Positions 56,957 to 60,000 of a DNA stretch of 60,000 nucleotides are shown here, one piece after another. A program made the translations under genes and the position numbers. Where the stretch lies: the NCBI RefSeq assembly GCF_037975245.1, contig NC_092573.1, positions 3,969,501 through 4,029,500 on the forward strand, written 5' to 3'. A model generated the notes under the pieces. That model searched no databases. It was not told where the DNA came from and worked only from the letters and a program-made list of their open reading frames with translations. Numbering within the stretch: the stretch's first letter is position 1; every line of letters starts with the position of its first letter. This DNA comes from Apostichopus japonicus. Taxonomy: Eukaryota > Echinodermata > Holothuroidea > Aspidochirotida > Stichopodidae.

Positions 56957-57365
56957 CAGGGTTGTCCAACCTTTTACAGAGGAGGGCCACATGGAATGAT
57001 TATGATGAAGGAGAGGGCCGCATGAACCCTATGCTCGATTTTTCGATTTTTTGCCCGAAGCCCAAGTCAACAAAATGTGAGCACTGCACGCGGAGCGCAC
57101 TGATTTATTTTCCTTCCTGATAAAACAGATGAATAAAGTACAACCGCCCCCCCCCCCCCCTCCGCTGAGAGTGTCACACAAATTAACTGACCTGTATGCA
57201 GTTTTTTGGACCCAGAAGGTTCGAATGATTGATTATATAGCTTCAAATTGTTATCAATAAATCTGCTCACTAAAATTTCGCACCGTACAAGCATCTCTGG
57301 CGGGCCGGACGCAACCCTGCGGCTGGCCGGGCTGTGGCCCACGGGCCGTAGGTTGGACAACCCTG
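56957..57365. mobile_element. hAT-like MITE with perfect 15-bp terminal inverted repeats
   Basis: The left end CAGGGTTGTCCAACC and right end GGTTGGACAACCCTG are exact reverse complements. Sub-terminal GGGCCACATGG and GGGCCGCATG words and the CAGGG start resemble non-autonomous hAT elements. The 8-bp flanks do not match, so the target-site duplication is decayed or the element was rearranged. It has no transposase. A 13-base poly-C run interrupts the middle. Confidence 0.75.
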
Positions 57366-58963
57366 TAATAATCTACTCCCTCCTTTTCTCCTTTTTCTCT
57401 CTATTTCTTTTCCCTTCCTTCCTCCTCTTTTTTCCCCTCTTTTTTCTCTTCTTTCTTCTCTTTTTTTCTCTCCTCTTTTTCTTACCCGGGGGGCGCGCGC
57501 CCCCAACGCCCCCCATGGATACGCGCCTGATAATTGTGTACAGTTGCGACAAGAAATATGAGCTTTCTGGTCTAGCATATAAATACACAGCTGTTATGGT
57601 CGGTGTCGGACGTAACTAACGCTTTATTTATTTTTCATCATAAAAGTAATCTATACAAATGATATGCATTTTACACAGATGTACTGTGTAAGCTACTATT
57701 AATTCAAATTACAGCTACAACTGAAGAAAAGACAAAGGTACATGTGGTTGATGCAAGTGAAGTAACATTGTAAATAATCTTACAGCTATTGTAATCGCAA
57801 AGTGACAGTGTATCAACTTCTTTACGAATCCGTGCCGTGTATCTTCACACTGACATAGTATTAGTTATCCTAAGAAGTAAGAAGCTTGCATACGGTAGTT
57901 CCATAGTTAGTGCTATTTTAACCTTATAACCAGTTCCGCGAAGCGGAGTAAATTGTGTTCTAGATTTACAAAAGTATACGTAATTAAATTCTTTTGAAGG
58001 ATAGCGGTGATGATGATCTCACTTATTTGCTCAGCTGTTTAGTTTTATACTTCAGCAATGTGATTCCATTGATGGTTTGACCAGATTCTGCCAGAAGTAG
58101 GCTAGGCCCTAATAATATTGTAGTGCCTTGGGGCTGGCGGGGGGGGGGGGGGATTAGCAGTACACTAACAGATTTTACCCTTTATGATTTAAATTAATAA
58201 AAGAAGATAAATTTGCGATTGATACAGTGGTTAAAAATTGACTTGTGATTGCAGCTATATATGTATAACTCTGCAAGCATTTTTGGATCATGCAAAGTTA
58301 TCGTACACCACCATACTCTCAGATTTCAATGATAAACACTGTGGGCTAAACAGACACTTCTAATTTTTTTTCTATTTGCACTGAATTGCTGATGCAGTGA
58401 TTTCTACATTGCAGCCAAGAGTAAATTGCTCTGGATGAAGTAAGGTTAAAAGACTGACACTGGTTTCATAAATGCGCCTAAGCAAACTTCAGACTTCATT
58501 AGCCTAATGGCAGGCCTAAGTTACTGTAGGCTATGCATAAGTTCATTACATACTGTAATTTATCTAATTCCTGGTTTCATCTCATAGAAAATGAAAATTG
58601 TTTTGAAATTAGGTACAGTTCATTTTACATAACAGACACTCTAATGACAAATCTGTGGTTAAACATCATTACTTATCATGAACATAACATGAGAATGGCA
58701 GTCCTCAGTACCAGCTTCTACTCTTTCTCACTGATATAATTGCCATTGAAAGCTCCTATTTAAGAAAACAATGCTTTGATGTATAACTAATCTACACTAG
58801 GTCTAGGCTAGCATAAATTTGTTTTGATGCATTGTTATATTCTTATGACCAGAAGTATATATTTTATAGTAACTCAGTACTGGAAATTTTGACACCCCCA
58901 GCATTACAGTTCAGTACTCTTAATAGGATATGTTCTTTCTGTGTATTCCTTCTTATTTAACAG
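57366..58963. other. non-coding stretch before the right-edge gene
   Basis: A polypyrimidine tract at 57370-57482 is followed by a palindromic GGGGGGCGCGCGCCCCC (57489-57505) and a reversed CAGGCGCGTATCCATGG repeat end (57515-57531). The remainder to 58963 shows a poly-G run (58137-58152) and TAGGCCTA words, with no exon supported. The promoter of the right-edge gene may lie here but is not identifiable. Confidence 0.45.
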
Positions 58964-58997
58964 ATCTAGAGCCAGAGCTAGATGCACTCGGAGATGA
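58964..58997 (+). CDS. orphan exon-like segment resembling CHMP5/Vps60
   Basis: Acceptor TTATTTAACAG, then a 34-nt segment and a GTAAAG donor at 58998. In phase 2 it encodes (D)LEPELDALGDE, which matches at all but one position the conserved ELDALGDE region that I recall of the ESCRT-III protein CHMP5. No other CHMP5 exon was found on either side. The next exon-like sequence (59057) encodes ALLAEHG in a frame two bases off from a continuous DELLAE reading. It may be a relic, a duplicated exon, part of a gene whose other exons lie outside, or a coincidence of short length. Confidence 0.3.
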
Positions 58998-59012
58998 GTA
59001 AAGTTTGCAACA

Positions 59013-59149
59013 ATGTCTATTTCCAATGAACACCAAACCTCCTTTATGTTCCCGCAGGCTCTCCTAGCAGAGCATGGGCCACCAAAATTGGATGTCTTGT
59101 CAAATTTTATGTCAGACATTGATCAAAAGCTGTCAGAGAAAGATAGACA
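59013..59149 (+). CDS. first coding exon of a coiled-coil protein
   Basis: ATG at 59013 is preceded in frame by TGA six codons upstream. The frame reads MSISNEHQTSFMFPQ, then ALLAEHGPPKLDVL, then NFMSDIDQKLSEKDRQ, ending in phase 2 at a consensus GTAAGT donor. Joining to the acceptor at 59943 keeps the frame and continues as a heptad-like coiled coil. An alternative start of the exon at 59057, after CCCGCAG, would remove the first 15 residues. I do not recognise the protein. Confidence 0.5.
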
Positions 59150-59943
59150 GTAAGTCAAAAGTGACCAAACTACTTGTGTATGTATGTTAGAGTTGTTGAA
59201 CTCCATACTGTTCCCGCATTTGGCACTATATACTGTGCCTCCAATTGGCAAAGAAATTTAACATGACCAGGTCAAGAAAATCATAAACCCAAAGTTATAG
59301 TGTGCAACGTATTTTTGCTCTTGATGAGAACATTTTTAGGCAGCTCTCTATTTGGCGACCATGACCAAAATTTTGTTTCTAGCAAGGAAAGGCATTACTC
59401 TAGGCAATATTAATGTGCTCCTACATAATGTTAAACTGTGAAAGGATGGCATACTCAACTAAAGTTCAGTTACCAAGAAGGGGGAAATGTAATATTGTTG
59501 TTGGGAGTACTATGTGGAGATGAACAGCTGAAAGGTTTCTCTACAGTTTATAGTTGCATATTGCACTGCAAATAAACTTGATTATTGATAACTTTTGGCG
59601 AATGAACCAAACATGACATGCAGAGGGATGATCGACAATCTTTGTAATTAAAGAGAGTTCAATGAGCAATTAGCATGACATTTCTATGACTAAAATGTTA
59701 ATTTTAATGTATTACAATGCATGGTTTCAAATAAGCACATTAAATTGGAATGTTCAAGTACAATGTCAGTTGTACAGTAGTTCATGTTAAGCCTTTGACA
59801 TCACTCAAGTATGTTAATAGAGAAAGAGCTCTTAGAATTCATCACAGAGCAAAGCATCTAGGAAGCTATCAACCAGATTACAAACTACTTTCATCGTTAT
59901 CCAGCATACAAATGATCTTCTTTGCCATTTTTGTGCCTTGCAG
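59150..59943 (+). other. intron of the right-edge coiled-coil gene
   Basis: Consensus donor and acceptor. No exon or repeat of note inside. Confidence 0.45.
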
Positions 59944-60000
59944 AATTGAAGAAACACTGGAAAAATTGGTGGAGGCTACCAATGCCCTTTCTTCAGACAA
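59944..60000 (+). CDS. second exon of the coiled-coil gene, cut by window end
   Basis: After a good acceptor (TTTTTGTGCCTTGCAG) the first base completes the split codon (CAA), followed by IEETLEKLVEATNALSSD to the window end. Hydrophobic residues fall at a/d heptad positions (I, L, L, V, A), continuing the helix of the preceding exon. The frame agreement across the 794-bp intron supports both exons. Confidence 0.5.

Noticed and set aside
57248-57619. 123-codon frame across the polypyrimidine tract
   Set aside because: A Leu/Phe/Ser run produced by TTC/CTT-rich DNA, starting inside a MITE.

Overview
The window looks like nuclear DNA of a marine deuterostome invertebrate, most likely an echinoderm and possibly a sea cucumber. 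This is inference, from AT-rich gene-poor sequence with spliced genes, a DIRS-type retrotransposon, a SAM-domain gene of a family I know from fish and echinoderms, and the abundant words TAGGCCTA and TACTGTACAGTA. There is no bacterial-style gene organisation, no rRNA, no convincing tRNA gene and no CRISPR array. Most of the 60 kb is intron or intergenic sequence with decayed repeats and many poly-C/poly-G runs.

Layout. (1) Positions 1-1213 hold a short open frame cut by the window edge and a possible Cys-rich or signal-peptide exon, both weak. (2) From 1.2 to 12 kb I see only simple repeats and a 45-bp minisatellite (10667-11014). (3) 12036-16865, minus strand, is the main host gene. It has one 4.2-kb coding exon (1412 aa) of a disordered nuclear-coregulator-like protein with LxxLL boxes, a PLDLS (CtBP-type) motif and SUMO-type sites. 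A perfect splice donor lies 3 nt after its stop codon, and a protein-like exon follows downstream. (4) 18758-24870 is a complete DIRS retrotransposon with three intact frames (Gag-like, RT/RNase H, tyrosine recombinase). Its two 95-bp terminal inverted repeats are identical. Its 98-bp internal complementary region is an exact reverse complement of the joined ends. It lies about 1.9 kb 5' of the coregulator start codon, in opposite orientation. (5) 24.9-47.9 kb has no convincing gene. It holds a 53-bp minisatellite, a tRNA-derived SINE, a polypurine tract, an 18-bp repeat, a 77-bp duplication and a small terminal-inverted-repeat element. (6) 47.9-57.4 kb holds MITE-like repeats and a plus-strand SAM-domain gene (51439-54326) whose intron contains a 5'-truncated LINE with a target-site duplication. 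A tandem 242-bp repeat, a ~340-bp hairpin-forming palindrome and a hAT-like MITE follow. (7) 58964-60000 holds the beginning of a coiled-coil gene that runs off the right edge, next to an orphan exon-like segment resembling CHMP5/Vps60.

The only integrated system visible is the DIRS element. The Gag-like protein would package RNA, RT/RNase H would copy it, and the internal complementary region would template the joined ends of a circular DNA that the tyrosine recombinase integrates. Perfect terminal identity and three undamaged frames imply a recent, possibly still mobile, insertion.
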